Positions 1 through 15,000 of a stretch of DNA of 64,000 bases are shown here, in pieces. Source of the stretch: Paramacrobiotus metropolitanus (taxonomy: Eukaryota; Tardigrada; Eutardigrada; Parachela; Macrobiotidae); assembly GCF_019649055.1 (NCBI RefSeq), contig NW_026570262.1:744001-808000 (forward strand). The letters are read 5' to 3'. The position numbers and the translations under genes are program-made. Within the stretch, counting starts at the first letter, position 1. Each line of letters starts with the position of its first letter. The notes under the pieces are model-generated. The model searched no databases, was not told where the DNA came from, and saw only the letters and a program-made list of their open reading frames with translations.

Positions 1-2
1 TA

Positions 3-146
3 AAAAGCGAACATTCCCAAGCAATAGAAATGCGAGCGTACATCGACAGCATCAAATTTCTTGTGCCGCAGTTCAACGGAATCACTGGGATCACTTCGCC
101 TAACATGCCTCAACATCCCCAACATCTCTTTACCCAAACATCTTGA
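3..146 (+). CDS. Possible C-terminal tail of an upstream gene (partial)
   Basis: One frame is open from the window edge to a TGA at 144-146, encoding 47 residues. It begins with a helical, charged stretch (around KSEHSQAIEMRAYIDSIKF) and ends in a Pro/His/Gln-rich tail (PNMPQHPQHLFTQTS). The composition looks like real protein and the frame is open at the edge, so it could be the last exon of a plus-strand gene lying to the left. I do not recognise the family. The stretch is short enough to be open by chance, so the call is weak. Confidence 0.3.
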   Translation, partial: KSEHSQAIEMRAYIDSIKFLVPQFNGITGITSPNMPQHPQHLFTQTS

Positions 147-2922
147 CGGCTCTACAAAACACAACTTCCTACCTATACGCATACCGGACCAGCTATTGTA
201 TCCGAGTATTCAGAACGTTGGCTTCTATATAGAGCCTATTTATATGGCATAACAGGACACTTGTTTTGGACTCAGCTTATGGATGCATGCATAAGGAATA
301 TCGAAAACACTTATTAATAATTTATAATCTTTTTTTAGACCTTTTATTGTACTTATTGTTAGGTATGGTGCATGGTATATATACAGCATTTATAGGTCTT
401 TCGTGTGTGTCAGCATCAGTGAAAACCAGAAGACTTATACCCGGAATCCAATATGGCCCCATGTAAAAATATTAACATTAATTTTTTAGCGTAATACGAG
501 TATCTGTAATTCTATACACTAGCTACTAAAATTATGATAATGCAGGATGAAAATTTAACGTTACAATTTTAAGACTGCAACAACTGGGCACAGAATGTAG
601 TACTTCTACTGAAAGTTGTGTTCCTAAAGCTGCTGCGAATATTCCACTTTAGGCACTTGTCGCAGTGAACGCCGGTTAGCAAATGGCGCGTTAGTGGCCG
701 GTTCCACGGGATGCGCCGTTATGGGAGCGAGTGACCTACATAGAATGCCGAAACCGGTCCGTCGCTACAGTGCATGTATTGTAGGTTCAAAATAAGGATT
801 TTGATTATTGCATCTACTGTACCTGCAGAATCGATATTAATACTATCAAAAGACAAGAGCCCACCACATACGTAGCTGAAAAGGGAAGGGTAGCAAAATT
901 ATGATCGCAACCGGGAGACCCTGATAATTCCTTAATACAATGTCAGTACAATGCAGTACCACTGTTGGTGTACGTATTCCTGTTGCCAGTTGTGTCAAAT
1001 GTATGTTTTGTTTTTCCGGTTTGAACAAATCTGAAGTTTCTATTTTTACTTTAACGTCGCACTAGAGATCTTAGACAAAATTGACCCGGTATTAATTTAT
1101 GTAAGTCGGAAAATGTTTATCTGTGTATGTTTTTCGCGTTAAGATGTTTGATCGTTTCTACTTCCCGGGTAAAACTATACGTACATAGTATTTTATATTC
1201 TACAGATATTTGAGAATAATAAATTCATGAAGGATTTAGAATATGGAGAGGATTGCTTCTTCTTGTGGTCAGTCCTTTACCTATAAACATGCGCTTTTAC
1301 GAATAATTTTATGTACGATTTACGATTGTTATTTCGCTTGAACTATTATTCTGCAGTCCAACGGTGCAGACAGTCTTGTTACTCTGTCTGTCTCCCTCTC
1401 ATCCTCTATGCCCACTCTCTGAATTCTGACAAGGGATACCTTGTGCACCTGTAAGGACATACCTTCGTCTTGCAGACAGATAGAATCCATACCAGTACTC
1501 TTCAAAACTGACCATAAGGGCCATGGGCAAGGGTTAATACACACGTAAAGCGCGAAGTTGCCATTCTTGGGACTTGGGAGTTTTTATTAGAATGTGATCT
1601 TACTACGAATTATTTGCTCGTCGCGTAGATAGGTATATTTATTTCGTGCAGAATCTACGTTGAAATATGAAATGAGACGAAACGCATTTGCGTAAATTTA
1701 TGATGTGGACATCAGGACATCTATATTAGCCATCATCATTTGCTGCATAAATTTCCGTTTATAACAATGTCAGAGTGTTGATGAAAACTGGAAATGCTGG
1801 ATGTTTTCGCTGATTTAAATCGTTGCGTTGCAGCCGTACACTGTATGGAATACTATGGATAGCCAACAATAAGACGATCATCAAAATCTATCCGTTAAAA
1901 AAGCTTCTGGCTAATTTTTTGTATGAACCTGCGCGGCAACAACAAGTGCAAGAGCATCTGTACGAGCGCATCACATTTAATTGATTTATTCAGTCCGAAG
2001 GACCATGACTGCGCCACTCTATCGCTCTAACAGACTCACACCGGAGAATCGTCGCGTTGGTAAGTGTATCTGCATCTAATAATTTTGTTATTTCATATTT
2101 TCACCGAACTAACCAAACTCTCAGAACAATGTTTCCATACAACGGTAGATGTGCGTTTGTATGTAGTCATTCGTAGTGTACTGGTTCGTCTATGTAGTGT
2201 AGTGCAGAGGGACACATTCACAACCAGCCGCAAGAGATGTGAGTAATGCCTGCGTTGAAATCTCGTTGCAGTTTTTCGGCCACAGGTACATTTTTGTACG
2301 CTTTGTAATAATGCAACCTTACCTGCCGCGACGTACCGACAGACATTCATACTTGTACAGTGCGGCCATCACTTACCGTGTTTAAGTGTTGTTGACTGGG
2401 CCGCGTGGCATCATTAGTTGTCTTGTAGCCGCTACGGCAACTACGTATACGGCGTAAAAAACAGCATTCTATCACACTGTTTATACAGGCACTACTAGCA
2501 TCGACAACTTGCAACGCCTATCAACTCTGAATGCTGCAACTTTGCATGTTTTGTGAAACTCGCATCTCTCCAATGCATGTATTCATCCCGTGATGTGTGT
2601 GTTTGCATCTCCAGGTTTATGAAGTAGCGTACCTATCGGTGGACCGTGATTATTGTGCGGAGAGTAGTGCATATTTCTGTCCTTGACATATCCTGTCCTT
2701 CATTGCATATCGGGGTCATCGGTAATAACTTCCTTAGTCAACACCACTTTGTACCGGGCTCGAGTAATTGATTAACCAAATCATCTGATTTTTTGTGGGT
2801 AGGAATTCTACTGGGCCTCCTCACGGTGGATTGTGTAACGGGCAGCCTGTGATATCCCCCTCAACTGACCAGTGCCAAATGTCCTTCCCAGCGTAGAGCG
2901 GTCGAGCGCGCTGCCCCCAAAC
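147..2922. other. Upstream intergenic region of LRP2
   Basis: No open frame here looks like protein; all are short and lack recognisable motifs or matching splice sites. The stretch presumably holds the 3' untranslated region of any left-hand gene, then the promoter and 5' untranslated region of LRP2. A possible untranslated leader with a donor-like GTTGGTAAGTG near 2056 and an acceptor-like CTCCAG near 2613 could form a non-coding first exon, but this cannot be shown without transcript data. Confidence 0.5.
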
Positions 2923-3001
2923 ATGCGGATCCTATTAATAGGATTTATAATTTCGGTCCAATGGACCTTTTCCAGCCGTATACACGCACAATCGTCGACA
3001 A
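2923..3001 (+). other. LRP2: LRP2 exon 1: signal peptide
   Basis: The 79-base exon starts with [16 protein letters not shown] followed by a small polar stretch, a typical secretory signal peptide. It ends in phase 1 at a GTGAGT donor. The next exon (5087) supplies the two bases that complete an Arg codon just before the first LDLa cysteine, which supports pairing these exons across the long first intron. Confidence 0.8.
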
Positions 3002-6000
3002 GTGAGTGCCGAAATTATTTTGACCGCATTTTTTGGACGAACAATGGCAGCTGATGCTGCTAAATCATATGACTAAATACGTTTAATTGGTACACTAGGA
3101 CGGTGCACTTGCTGCCAGCGGGACTGATATCACGATCACATTTACCTGATCAATTTATCGTTATTCAAATAATATTATAGAGTATGCATGCATTCCAATG
3201 CAGGGCATTCCGTAACCCGTAGTATTTTTGTAAAACTAGGGTACACTTCTGTCACTTTAAACTTTAATTAATTCATAGTATTTTTATTAATTATTATCCA
3301 TGCGCGCAGTACATACGCCCATAATAGAATCAAAACACCATACAAGCAGTTCGTTTTGTGTAAGTAAGTGTTTGTGTACTTTTTGAGACGAAATGGTTGT
3401 CATTGTGATGCGCTAAATTAGCTAGTCGGTTGAGCTGCAATTCCTTTTATTATTCTAGCACATTGGCTTCCTTTTACGGTTTAAGGCTGTTATCGGCAAT
3501 TGGATTTAATTTAATTTTTTCTGCATAAAAAATTATTTTTACGAGCAGAACTCATGAAAATCTATTTTCAAGGTTTATGAGGTTATGGTTGGTGAACCAT
3601 CTCTCGAATCAGTCAGCAGGACCGTTTAGCCGGAAGATATGTTTGACATTATGTTTTTCGGAAGCTTTGTTGCTTGAAAATACGGCATTTTGATACGCTT
3701 CCATGAACATCAGAGCAAATACAGTTTAATATTACAAGAACTGCATTGCGATCATTAAAGTTTTCGTAGGATTCCGAACGGTTTTTTTAAGAAATCGTAA
3801 AAATAAGAGGACCAGAATTAATTAATGTTGCGCTTTGTTAATGGAATGACTTTACCAGCTGGAACTTATTATAATCGCAATGATTTCATGGTCAGCTCAT
3901 TTGAAAACCTTGTCCTTTATTTCTTTTAAATAACATTTCCCCTTTAATAAAGACAAGTCCTGAAAGTTGAAATCATGACTTATGAAGTTTTATGGAAGCG
4001 GCCAGAAGCCGGGGTGTTTTGTAGTTGAATTCGCACAAAGGAATGTCGTTTTGCTTTTTTGTTTGATTTATTTGCTGCGCTTCTACACCCAGAATTTTCC
4101 TACGAAGCAGAACGTGTTTTGCAACGTTGTCGTAACTGTATTTACTCAAACTGTGATAATCCTGTGCATTCTTTTGTTGAATGTTTTTGAAGGTGTGCAC
4201 AGAAATCGATCCAAGTAATTCGATATCTCACCGGTGTAGTTTTGCGCTGCCTATACTTGAATGTTTCTTCGGATTTGATGTAGATTTCGACTAATTTTAT
4301 GAACACATGATTTTCTGTGGAACGACAAAATTTCGCAGGATTTTCGGAAAATGATAAATCTGTAGTGTAGGTGACTCAAATGTCTCAAGTCATGAGATGG
4401 GTAGATATATTGCTGCACGAGACTGGGTATACTGAAAGCGTGAAAACAACTAAATATAACTGATCGCTGGATGCAAACATTTTTGGGCCCCAAGGGGACC
4501 CTATAGTTAATTGAAATTTAATTATCTTTCTAGAAGAAACAACATGGGTGAGCGATTAATGACCATAATAATCATAAGTGGTAGATGTAATACTGGCTAG
4601 GTTGCTGGTTTTTTTTAAAATTCTTCCATGCCGCAAAAATCGGTGGAAGTATGTTGTCCTAATTCGGTGCTAGTGCCTGCACTCCCGACAATACGAAATA
4701 ACCAAGTGCACCACTGCTAGTGTTTTTCAAGGGTGTGAGGACAGTCGGCACAATAATAACGAATTCTTGAGTACACTTCAGAATTGCTTCCCCATATCCG
4801 TGCATATCTCGGTGTCTGGCATGGTGCATATGCAGTGATATGCTCATCATTACTGTTAAAATTCAATGACATAAAATTGGCAATTTCAATTTAAATAATT
4901 CGTTTTCAAATTGTAACGTTTACTCACCTAAAATTTCGAAATAAAATCTGTATCTTTAATCTGCAACCGTACGTTTACCGACTGTAATGAACCAGTGCAG
5001 TAATTATATCATGGCCTGCGCAACACTTATGCTGTAACGAATAGTTTTTAATTTTTATCCATTCTATCGAGGATGCTATTTTGCAGGATCATGCCCATAC
5101 AGTCCCCCAGTATTTAACTGTGCCACAAGTGGAGAGTGCATCCCTGTATATTTTGCATGTGACGGCGAAAAAGACTGCGCGGACGGTTCTGACGAAGCAC
5201 AATGTGGTAAGACATGTGTGGTCGCCGGTCGGGAAAAAAGTTGCCTATCTTGACCACTTTTCTCGGTCTATCGTTGGTGCACTTGACATATACTTTCTGT
5301 CGTTTACCGAGCAGATTCTCGGCCATGTCCGGGTAATTATTTCCGCTGTTCAAACGGACAATGCATTCCGGAAAACTGGAAATGCGATTATTATGCCGAT
5401 TGTGCGCAAGGGGAAGATGAACAACAAAACTGCCGTATGTGCAAATTTTTCAGTCGCAATATGTTTTGACACGATGTTCTTTTTGACTCGACTATAATGG
5501 ATATGTTATTTCGCTTTTAGCTCCTCCAACGTGCAGCGCGTTCCAGTTTTCTTGTAAAACGTATTCCTGGAACTCAACCTATTGCATACCGCAACATTGG
5601 CAGTGTGACAAGCAAACTGACTGCAAAGATGGATCTGATGAGCAAGGCTGCTGTATGTCGCTGAATAGTTACATTAGCGATAAAACACATTAATTTTAAT
5701 AAGCTGCATTTTTTCCTTGGTAGTAATTATTAATAGAGTTTATATAAAGGTACTTTTCTACAAAATCCGGATACCGCAAATCTTACATGAAAAAGAAATC
5801 ACGATAACTTAGCATTTTTCAACAAACTTATGGAACAATACAATGTAATGTTAAGTCTGTTGGCTTAACTTCCAAATCGACTGTTTGCAGCATATCGCCA
5901 GTGTCTTTCCGACGACTTCAACTGCGCAAGTACAAGGCTATGCATTGCTAAAGAAAAACGATGTGACGGTGTATATGATTGCCGGTAATAATATTATTTC

Positions 6001-9000
6001 TAAATATGAAAAGTTGTACTGTATTTGTTGAATTATAATTAAGCATATAACTGTACCGAATATATGGAACCAAATTAGACTTACTCTTGTGACGTATTTA
6101 AATATTGATTGATGTTGTTCCAGGGATAATTCTGATGAACGCGGATGCAGTAAGTTCTGGATTAACTCGTTAAATAGCTCATTTAAAGTGACAGCAATGC
6201 CAAATTGATTTGTTTACAGATCGCACATCTTGCTATCGGGGACAATTTCTTTGTAAAACCCGGGATCGTTGCATCGCCGAAAGCGATGTATGCAACCATC
6301 GTGATGATTGTGGTGACGGCAGCGACGAACTGAATTGCACGTTCCCGGATTGTGGCCCGGGTAAATAATGGTCGTTTACGAATTACATCGAAGTCGCTGA
6401 TACTGGCGTGATGGCACAAAAAAACTGGTTTTTCCCTGATGTTTACGGTGGCGTGATGTGTATTTGTATGTGTGTTTTACAGCTGAAATGCGATGCTCTA
6501 ACGGTGAATGTGTGGCCAGTGAGCGCAAGTGCGACGGTGCCGTCGATTGTTCTGACGGCTCGGATGAACGCAATTGTTCCATCTGTGCAGCTGATTTCTT
6601 CGCCTGTGGTGGCCAGTGTATTCCCAACAAGCAGGTCTGCGACGGGATTCCACAGTGTGCTCGTGGTGAAGATGAGATACAATGCCGGAGCGATCGCTGC
6701 CCATTTCTCAGCTGTGAATTCCAATGCCGCAATAGTACAGCTGGTGGGGAATGTACCTGTGCCAAAGGCTATACATTGGACCCCACCACCAACCGCACGT
6801 GTATTAACCAAAATGAATGCGATATGTGGGGATTTTGCGACCAGATTTGCATGGACACATTGGGTTCCTACCGGTGTATGTGCAATCCTGATTATCAACT
6901 GGAAAAGCAGGGAACGTGCCGGGTGTCTGATTCATCCAAGTTACGAATCATATACGCACGACGAGAAGGCGTCTATGATGTCGATCGACAGGCTGTGAAA
7001 ATCCGCAAACTGGTCAACACCAGCAAGGCTTATGCAGTCGATTATCATTTCATTAACAACGTATTGTACTGGACCGACACGGACGAGCGACGAGTGCGTG
7101 TCCTTATTAATTTATTTTTGAATTTACGGATATTTTATTTTTGCTTGCCGAACATTACGCTGCTTTAAGCATTACGTGTTACTGTAATAAATCGCCGCTG
7201 CAAACACAGAAAATTGCTATTATTGTTTTGCAGCCTGCCGTATATTCGGCTCCGCTGGGTGATGTGGCTACTCGAGCAAACACTACCGTAGCGACGTTTG
7301 CACTGAAGAATCCCGTGGGCTTGGCTGTCGACTGGGTAGCCAACAAGTTGTATGTTGTGGATTTGGCCGCTAAGCGCATCGATGTGATGGAACTGGACGG
7401 AAGTTATCGCGCTATTGTCATTAGCCAGAATCTCACCGCTCCGTTGGCAATTGCACTGGATCCGTTATTCGGTGCAATGTTTATCTCCGACAGGTAGTGA
7501 TGTAAACCAATACTGCATTCGCTATTCTTTGTAGCCAATGATCATGCAGCAGTGATCAGCATGGTTTTTTTGTAGCAAGCGAATTGAGCGTGCTAGCATG
7601 GATGGCACTTCACGCCGTACCATTCTTAATGAGAGGATGTATTTTGTTTCGTCCGTGACGACTGATCTCATTGCGAAACGGATTTATTATTGTGATTCAC
7701 GACTTGACTACATTGAAACGGCCAAATATGACGGATCGGATCGCAAAGTGGTATTAGCCGGCAGTGCCAGTATACCGCATCCTCAAGGATTAGCGACTTT
7801 TGAGAACCTTGTCTATTGGTCAGACTGGACCAGATTGGGTGTTCTAGCTGTTGCAAAGTTCAAGGGAAGTGAATCTGTCATACCGGTTCACTTAGCCAAA
7901 GACGACCCCAGTTTCCCCATGGGTGTCACAGTTTATCATCCACTGAAACAAATTCAGCCGCGTAAGCAAGCGTTTAATCTCAAAACATCAAAATTATAGT
8001 GCTTGATATGTACAGACTATTTACAACATTGTCTTACGTAGTAATTTTCGGTCTGCGGTAGTAATCTAAAAATTTGTTAAAACTGAAGAGAGCAAATTTT
8101 TCCTTGGGAATTCAGATAATTAGTGTTTCCTATGTGTGTATTCGTCGGTAAAAGTATTCTCTCAGTCATGTTTATTTTTTCCTGCGATTCGGAAATGGTA
8201 ATTTTATTGTTTCATTTGCAGCTACGAAACCATGCGGAACCGACAATGGCGGTTGCTCACACTTGTGCATAATTCGCCAGCAAGCCAACAATCTCGGTGT
8301 CGGCTACCGTTGCGCCTGTAACATAGGATACCAGTTACAGCCCAATGGGAAATCTTGTGAACGCTTGTCAAGTTATTTGATTTACTCTTCACAAAGCGCA
8401 ATCCGTGGGGTGGTTAAAGATGGATTTCAGGAAGAGTCTTTCACGGATGCCATTATGCCAGTTGTTGGAAGCCTGCGTGGAACAAATTTTGTATCTTTGG
8501 ACTTTGATCATCGGAATAACTACATTTACTTTTCTGACGTTGTGGCCGATGTCATTTACCGTGTCCATCCTGATGGAAGCGGAAAAGAGCCCGTTGTTTT
8601 GTCGGAGAACGAAGGTAAACAAGTTGGAATGTTTGAGCAGAAGCTAACCCGACAAATTACGATGCCTTTATCGAAAATTATTGTTACAGGAGTCGAGGGA
8701 ATTGCTGTCGACTGGGCGTCACAGCTGTTGTACTTCTTGGATTCCGGACGCTCCACTTTGTCTGTGGTCAGCTTGCGTGATTTCCAATGGCGGCGAACCA
8801 TTTTGAGTAATTTAAGCCGTCCTCGGGCAATTGCCATCCATCCCAACAAAGGCTTTATTTTCTATTCGGAATGGCAACGACCAGCCAATATTTCCCGCGT
8901 TAACTACGATGGAACTGGCCTCAAACGAGTCCGCCGACAACAACTTGGTTGGCCGAATGGTGTGGCTATCGACTATCAAGCGGACCGTTTGTACTGGTGC

Positions 9001-12000
9001 GATGCCCTGTTAGACCGCATCCAGCATTCAGATTTCGACGGAAATGATGTACAGACCATTGTGGGCCGCTATCTGCTGCATCCGTTCTCCTTGTCGATCC
9101 TGGACGATTATGTTTACTTTTCCGATTGGCGATTCGATGCTGTCATCAGGGCAAACAAGAGAACTGGTGTGTTCAGTTTATTGCAACTGGATTGTAATTA
9201 TTGTTACGGTGAATGGGCACATTGTCGTTTTTGCCGCTGTAGGTGGGGATCAAGTTATAGTGACCACTATTGATCCGGATGATCGACTCTATGGCGTTAA
9301 AGCGTTTAGCTTGGCAAATCAACCGACGGTGCCTAATCATCCTTGCACTTTATCCAATAATGGTGGATGTTCGCATTTCTGTTTCCCAAAATTAGTCAGC
9401 GACGGTACGTTAAGGTTGAGGAAAACAGCAGTGTAGAGCCATGACAAAGGACTAACTGTTTATTGCGCCAACAATTGCATGTTACAGTATTTCACCCTTG
9501 TTTATGGATTTCTTCGTAGATATCAACTCCGCTCTATCATCGGTCTGTAGTTGCCCATACGGATACCAGCTGGGAACAGATGGGAAGACTTGCGTTCAGA
9601 ACAAACTTGAACCTGCCCCAAGGCAGTGCCCGTCGGCTAGTGATTTTGCTTGCGCCAACGGTCGATGTATCACCAGCCGATGGGTTTGTGATGGCGACAA
9701 TGGTAAGAGTTTGCACGGCTTAATTAATTATGTACTACTGGAGCGGATACTTTTCCTACGCCTGTGTTGCTGCTGTTGCATTAGTTCGCAGCCATTTCAT
9801 TTGCCATTTCATTTGTAAATAGCGCTTAATGATATCCAATATCCATAAGGTTTCTTGTAAAACAGACTGGAAAATCATAATATTGTGGCAGGTTTTGATG
9901 GAATAATTGTGCGAATAAGTGATTTTTACGGTCTATTCCAGATTGCTTGGATAACAGTGACGAAAAGAACTGTACTCAACCTACTTGTTCGTCCGAACAG
10001 TTCAAATGCAATTCGGGCCGCTGTATTCCTAATCGTTGGAAATGTGACGGGGACAATGATTGCGGTGATTTTAGCGATGAAATGGGCTGTGGTATGTGCT
10101 GGGCATTTTTCCACGATAAACGATGACATTTACAAAAGATGTGTCTGTTTGTATTTACGTTGTAATATTTGTATAGCCAACGTCACATGTGAGTCAACGG
10201 AATTCCGCTGCAACAACAGCCGATGTATCCCACTTTCCTGGAAGTGTGATTCTGATAATGACTGTGGTGATGGATCCGATGAGGGAGATTTTTGCAAGGA
10301 GAAAACTTGTCAATATTTCCAGTTTACCTGCTCCTCTGGGCGTTGTATTCCGATGTCATGGAAATGTGATGGAGACGATGATTGTTTTGACAACTCCGAC
10401 GAGACCAACTGTCCACCAACAGTTTGCAGGCCCCAAGAATTCCGATGTGATAATGGACGGCAATGTGTCAGAGAGCTTTACAAGTAAGAATCGTTTAATA
10501 TCATTAACAAGTAAGACAGGCTCCGCGAGCACGCCAACAGTGACGTTGGGGAATAATGTATCGATGACCTATGTAACCGGCGCAGTGGATCCAATAGGTC
10601 ATCTCCACAGTATGTAACCGACCCAGCGTATCCATTACAACATTTCCACAACAATCCCCTCCATAAACAAAAGGGAGGGAGGGTAGGGAGAAATTGCCAA
10701 ACTCATTTCTAGCAGCCGCAGAGGTAACTTCCATACTTTGCACTCAGCATTATCAATCGCACATCTATATACACAACATTCCCATGAAACTATCCATAAG
10801 ATACAGCTGACCACTGCCCAAGCGCCCAACCACAACACATCGATCCGCCTTTCATCCTTCTCCGCTGTCTTAACCGGAATTAGTTCCGCTAATTCTATGT
10901 TTGAAAAAAATTGTGCGGTAGGATAGACACCTACCATATCAATGCATACTGGAACGATCTTTTTTTGCCGAACGAGTATTTGGGTAACATCATAAGAATT
11001 GTGGAGGAAGATTGAGAAAATCATTTAGTAAGCAAGACGCTGATATACGGTTATAAATGTTGTTATTTGCTTTACAGGTGTGATGGATATCGTGATTGTT
11101 CTGATGGATCGGACGAGAAAAATTGTGCCTCAAGACCGCCTGGCACATGCAAAACAGATGAATTCCAATGCCGGACATCGCGAATCTGCATACCGAAAAA
11201 ATGGCAGTGCGATGGACAAGCTGACTGTGATGACTTTAGCGATGAGAACGGTTGTACAAACATAACCTGCGGTGAGGACTTTTTCACTTGCGGTAACGGA
11301 CACTGCGTATTCAAGTCATGGGTTTGTGACGGCCGTGACGACTGTGGCGATGGCACCGATGAGGCTCAGAATTGTGGAACGAAACCCGACACCTGTCCCA
11401 CGGGAACGTACCAGTGCTACAATATGAGCATTTGCATAAATGAGACGCTGGTGTGTGACGGAAAGAGCGACTGCCCGTCGGGTTACGATGAAGGGCCACT
11501 ATGCGCCACTAATTTATGTGAATTGGATCGAAACAAAATCCGGTGCAGCCACACCTGCCTGCAGACACCTTTGGGACCGCTGTGTCGCTGCCCAGCAGGA
11601 ATGCGTCTTGGTAGAGACGGGAACCAGTGCGTTGATTACAATATGTGTGACGATCCTTCGATGTGCTCGCAAATATGTACAGACATGAAAGGTGGACTCA
11701 ACCCCAGAGGATTCCATTGTGACTGCGTATCGGGATATCAGCTGGCGACGGACCAGTATGGATGCAAAGCCATTGGACCACCGCCGTCGGTGTTTATCTC
11801 AAATCGGCGGACTATCTTGCGGACCAGTCTGACCGGTGGAAGCATCGAAATTTATAACAGTAACGTGAGCAACGTTGTGGCACTGGCAGCCGACACCAAG
11901 AACAACAGACTTTTCTGGTCGGACCTTCGTTTGAAACTCATCTACCAGGGGCCAGCCAACAATCTCAACAAAACCGATATAAAGCAACCGGTCAGATACT

Positions 12001-15000
12001 TCTGTTTTGATTTAGCATGACCTGTAAGCTAAAATTTTATTTTATTGTTTGTAGATTGTCACAAGCGGTATTGACGTTGTGGAAGGTTTGGCTTTTGACT
12101 GGATTGGGCGAAATTTATACTGGACTGATTCGTCGTTGGATACCATCAATGTGGCTTCCGTGGACCGAAATATGCGTTCTGTGCTTTTCAGCCAGAATAT
12201 TTCTCGACCACGAGGAATTGTTGTAGATCCTCGAGAAGGGTATTTTACTAGATAGTAAAAATGTTTTCAGTTAACGAAGATGACTTCTTTGCAGTGCGCG
12301 ATACGTTTTTTGGACTGAATGGGGTGAGCGTCCAAGAATAGAACGAGCCAGCTTGGACGGACAGGGTCGTCGTAGTATCGTCACAATGAAAATATTTTGG
12401 CCCAACGGTATTGCTATCGATTATCCCAACCAGCTGCTGTACTTCGCTGACAGCAAATTGGATTTCATTGATTTTATAAAATACGACGGAACTGGACGTA
12501 CTCAAGTGATCGCTAGCGCTCTGGTGAGGTTCAGCATACAAAGTTTCGTCGCTGTTGTTTTGTTTAATATTTTGACTGCTTAGGCATTGCATCATCCACA
12601 TTCGATGGTGGTTTTTGAAGACAAGCTCTACTGGACGGACCGACAGATTAATCGTGTCAGCATGGCGGATAAATACAAAGGACGCAATAGCACTATTCTT
12701 ACTTATAAGATAGCCCAGCCGCTTAGCATCGTCGTCTTCCACAACGTCACCCAACCGGATGGTGCGTTCTGATTAAAATTTATTTCTTATATATTGAATA
12801 AAATATTCTGACAATGGAATTTTATTTCAGAAGCGAACCCATGCGCAAACGCTGGTTGTACTCACCTGTGCTTGCTGTCCGCAAATTCGACCACTGGCAG
12901 CACTTGCGTCTGCCCAGCCGGCTTCAAATTGGGCAGCGATAAGCGGACCTGCTCGGAAGGTAAGAATTTTGCTTGCTGCAGAATATTCAATAATCTGTTA
13001 AAGAGGAACGTTTATTGTAGTCGAAGACCTTCAGTTTTTGATGACCATGCAAGACAAAGCGGTGCGCGGTATCAGAATGGAAACCGTTGATAAGGACTTC
13101 CAGTCGCCCTTCTCGGCGGTCGGCATTGAAAACGGTTACGATTTCGCCGTGGACCCCGAAGGCCGCATGTTCTACTACACGCAAAAAGAGGAAAAAGGCG
13201 ACAACGTAAGTGATTATAACCTCAATTTTACTGGTCATATATCGCTTTTTTTGTTGTTTGCTTCACTACATGTGCCTTGGTTGCAGGGATCGCTATGGTC
13301 GATCTCATTCGATGGTTCGGACAGAACGCGCTTACTGCGAACCGGCTTGATAGGATCTCCGTATTCAGTAGCCTATGATTACATTGGGAAAAATTTGTTT
13401 ATTGGTAACGTGGAACAGAAGCAGATTTTGGTTACTCGGACTGGCGGAAAACGACAATTGTACAAGGTACACATCCATATTTGCACTTTGCACTTACGAC
13501 CTTTCGGCAACATGAATTTGTAACATCATTTTGTTATTGAAATTATTAATAATGCTCGTTGACTTCTTATGCAGTTATCCGTTGAAATCCTAGAAAATAA
13601 ATGTTTTCCCAACCTAGGTCATTGTCGGCAACAACGGCACGGAAGCCAGCGCATCCCAACCCGTATCACTCGCCGTAAGCCCCCAAGAAGGCCTGTTGTT
13701 CTGGGGTGACAACGGTGGCACCGGTATACCTGCTAAAATTGCCAAAGTGCGTATGGATGGAATTGGGGCGACTATTATATTCAAGGATGGTATTGGCAAA
13801 ATCTCCTTCATTACTTATGATCCGCTGAGTCAGATGGTGTACTGGAGCGACACCCGCTTATCTAAGGTGCAACGGAAATTTTTCTTAAGTCTACCCGCAT
13901 TAAATTATAAACCGTTTGGGATTCTACAGATTAGCCGAGGAAAAATCGACGGCACCAACCGAGAAGATATTGTCACGAAGAATATCTTTCACCCGGAAGG
14001 ACTTGTGGTCTGGGAAGGCCGGTTGTATTTTGCGGATTCAGCCTATGAATCCGTTTCTCGCGTGGAGGCGTCGGCCAAAGATCGCAATCGCGTATGCATT
14101 TTTTTACCATCTATAAGATTTCCTTTCTGGTTATAGACAATTTTCTTTTGCAGCTGGATTTGAGAACTCAGTACTCTAACGTCAAGCAGCTCAGGATGTA
14201 TAAACGAGATAGCATAATAGAAATCCAAAATCATCCTTGCCGCAACAATCAAGGTGGTTGCGAACAGTTTTGCATACCGATTGGCGCCAACCAAGCCACC
14301 TGCGCCTGCAGTGTGGGATTCACGCTAAAGGACAGCACGAAATGCCAAAACTTTGATACCTTTATTATCGTCAGTCAGCTGAGCCAAATTCAAGGTGTAG
14401 ATTTAAATGGTACCAACATGGCAATGACGCCCATCAGTGGACCAGGTACTTATATTTCCGTTTTTACAAATGAGTGGGAACATCCACACTTGCTGAGCTG
14501 GGTTCAGATTTCGAAATGATGTGCGTAATGAAAGCCACATAATGCATGTTTATTTTTTAGAACGCAATGCACTGCATATCGAATTCCACTATCAAGAACG
14601 ATGGGTCTACTGGACTGATTTCAACAAGGATCGAAATCCTGAATATCCCAATGGTATCTTCCGTATTCATCCCGATGGATCTGGTATGCAGCAGATTGTA
14701 TCTACCGGTGTTGGAATTACTGGTATTCGCGGTTTGGCCGTTGACTGGCTGGCTGGTAACGTTTACTTCAGCAATGTGTTTGCCACTGATACGTTTTTGG
14801 AAGTGTGCCGTTTGGATGGGCAGTTCCGTAAAGTTTTGTTGCGCACTGATCGGGATTCACCACGACAGGTAAGCCAACAACTTTGCCGTTAATTTCTAGC
14901 GACTAAATTCTCATGGATGGGTTCTTGTAGATTGCAGTAAATCCCATAAAAAACTTTATGTACTGGACTGACTATGGGCAGTATCCGAAAATCGAACGAG

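Noticed and set aside
6443-6898. Long minus-strand and off-frame open frames within LRP2
   Set aside because: The forward frame has full LDLa and EGF cysteine spacing; the others are shadows with no domain.
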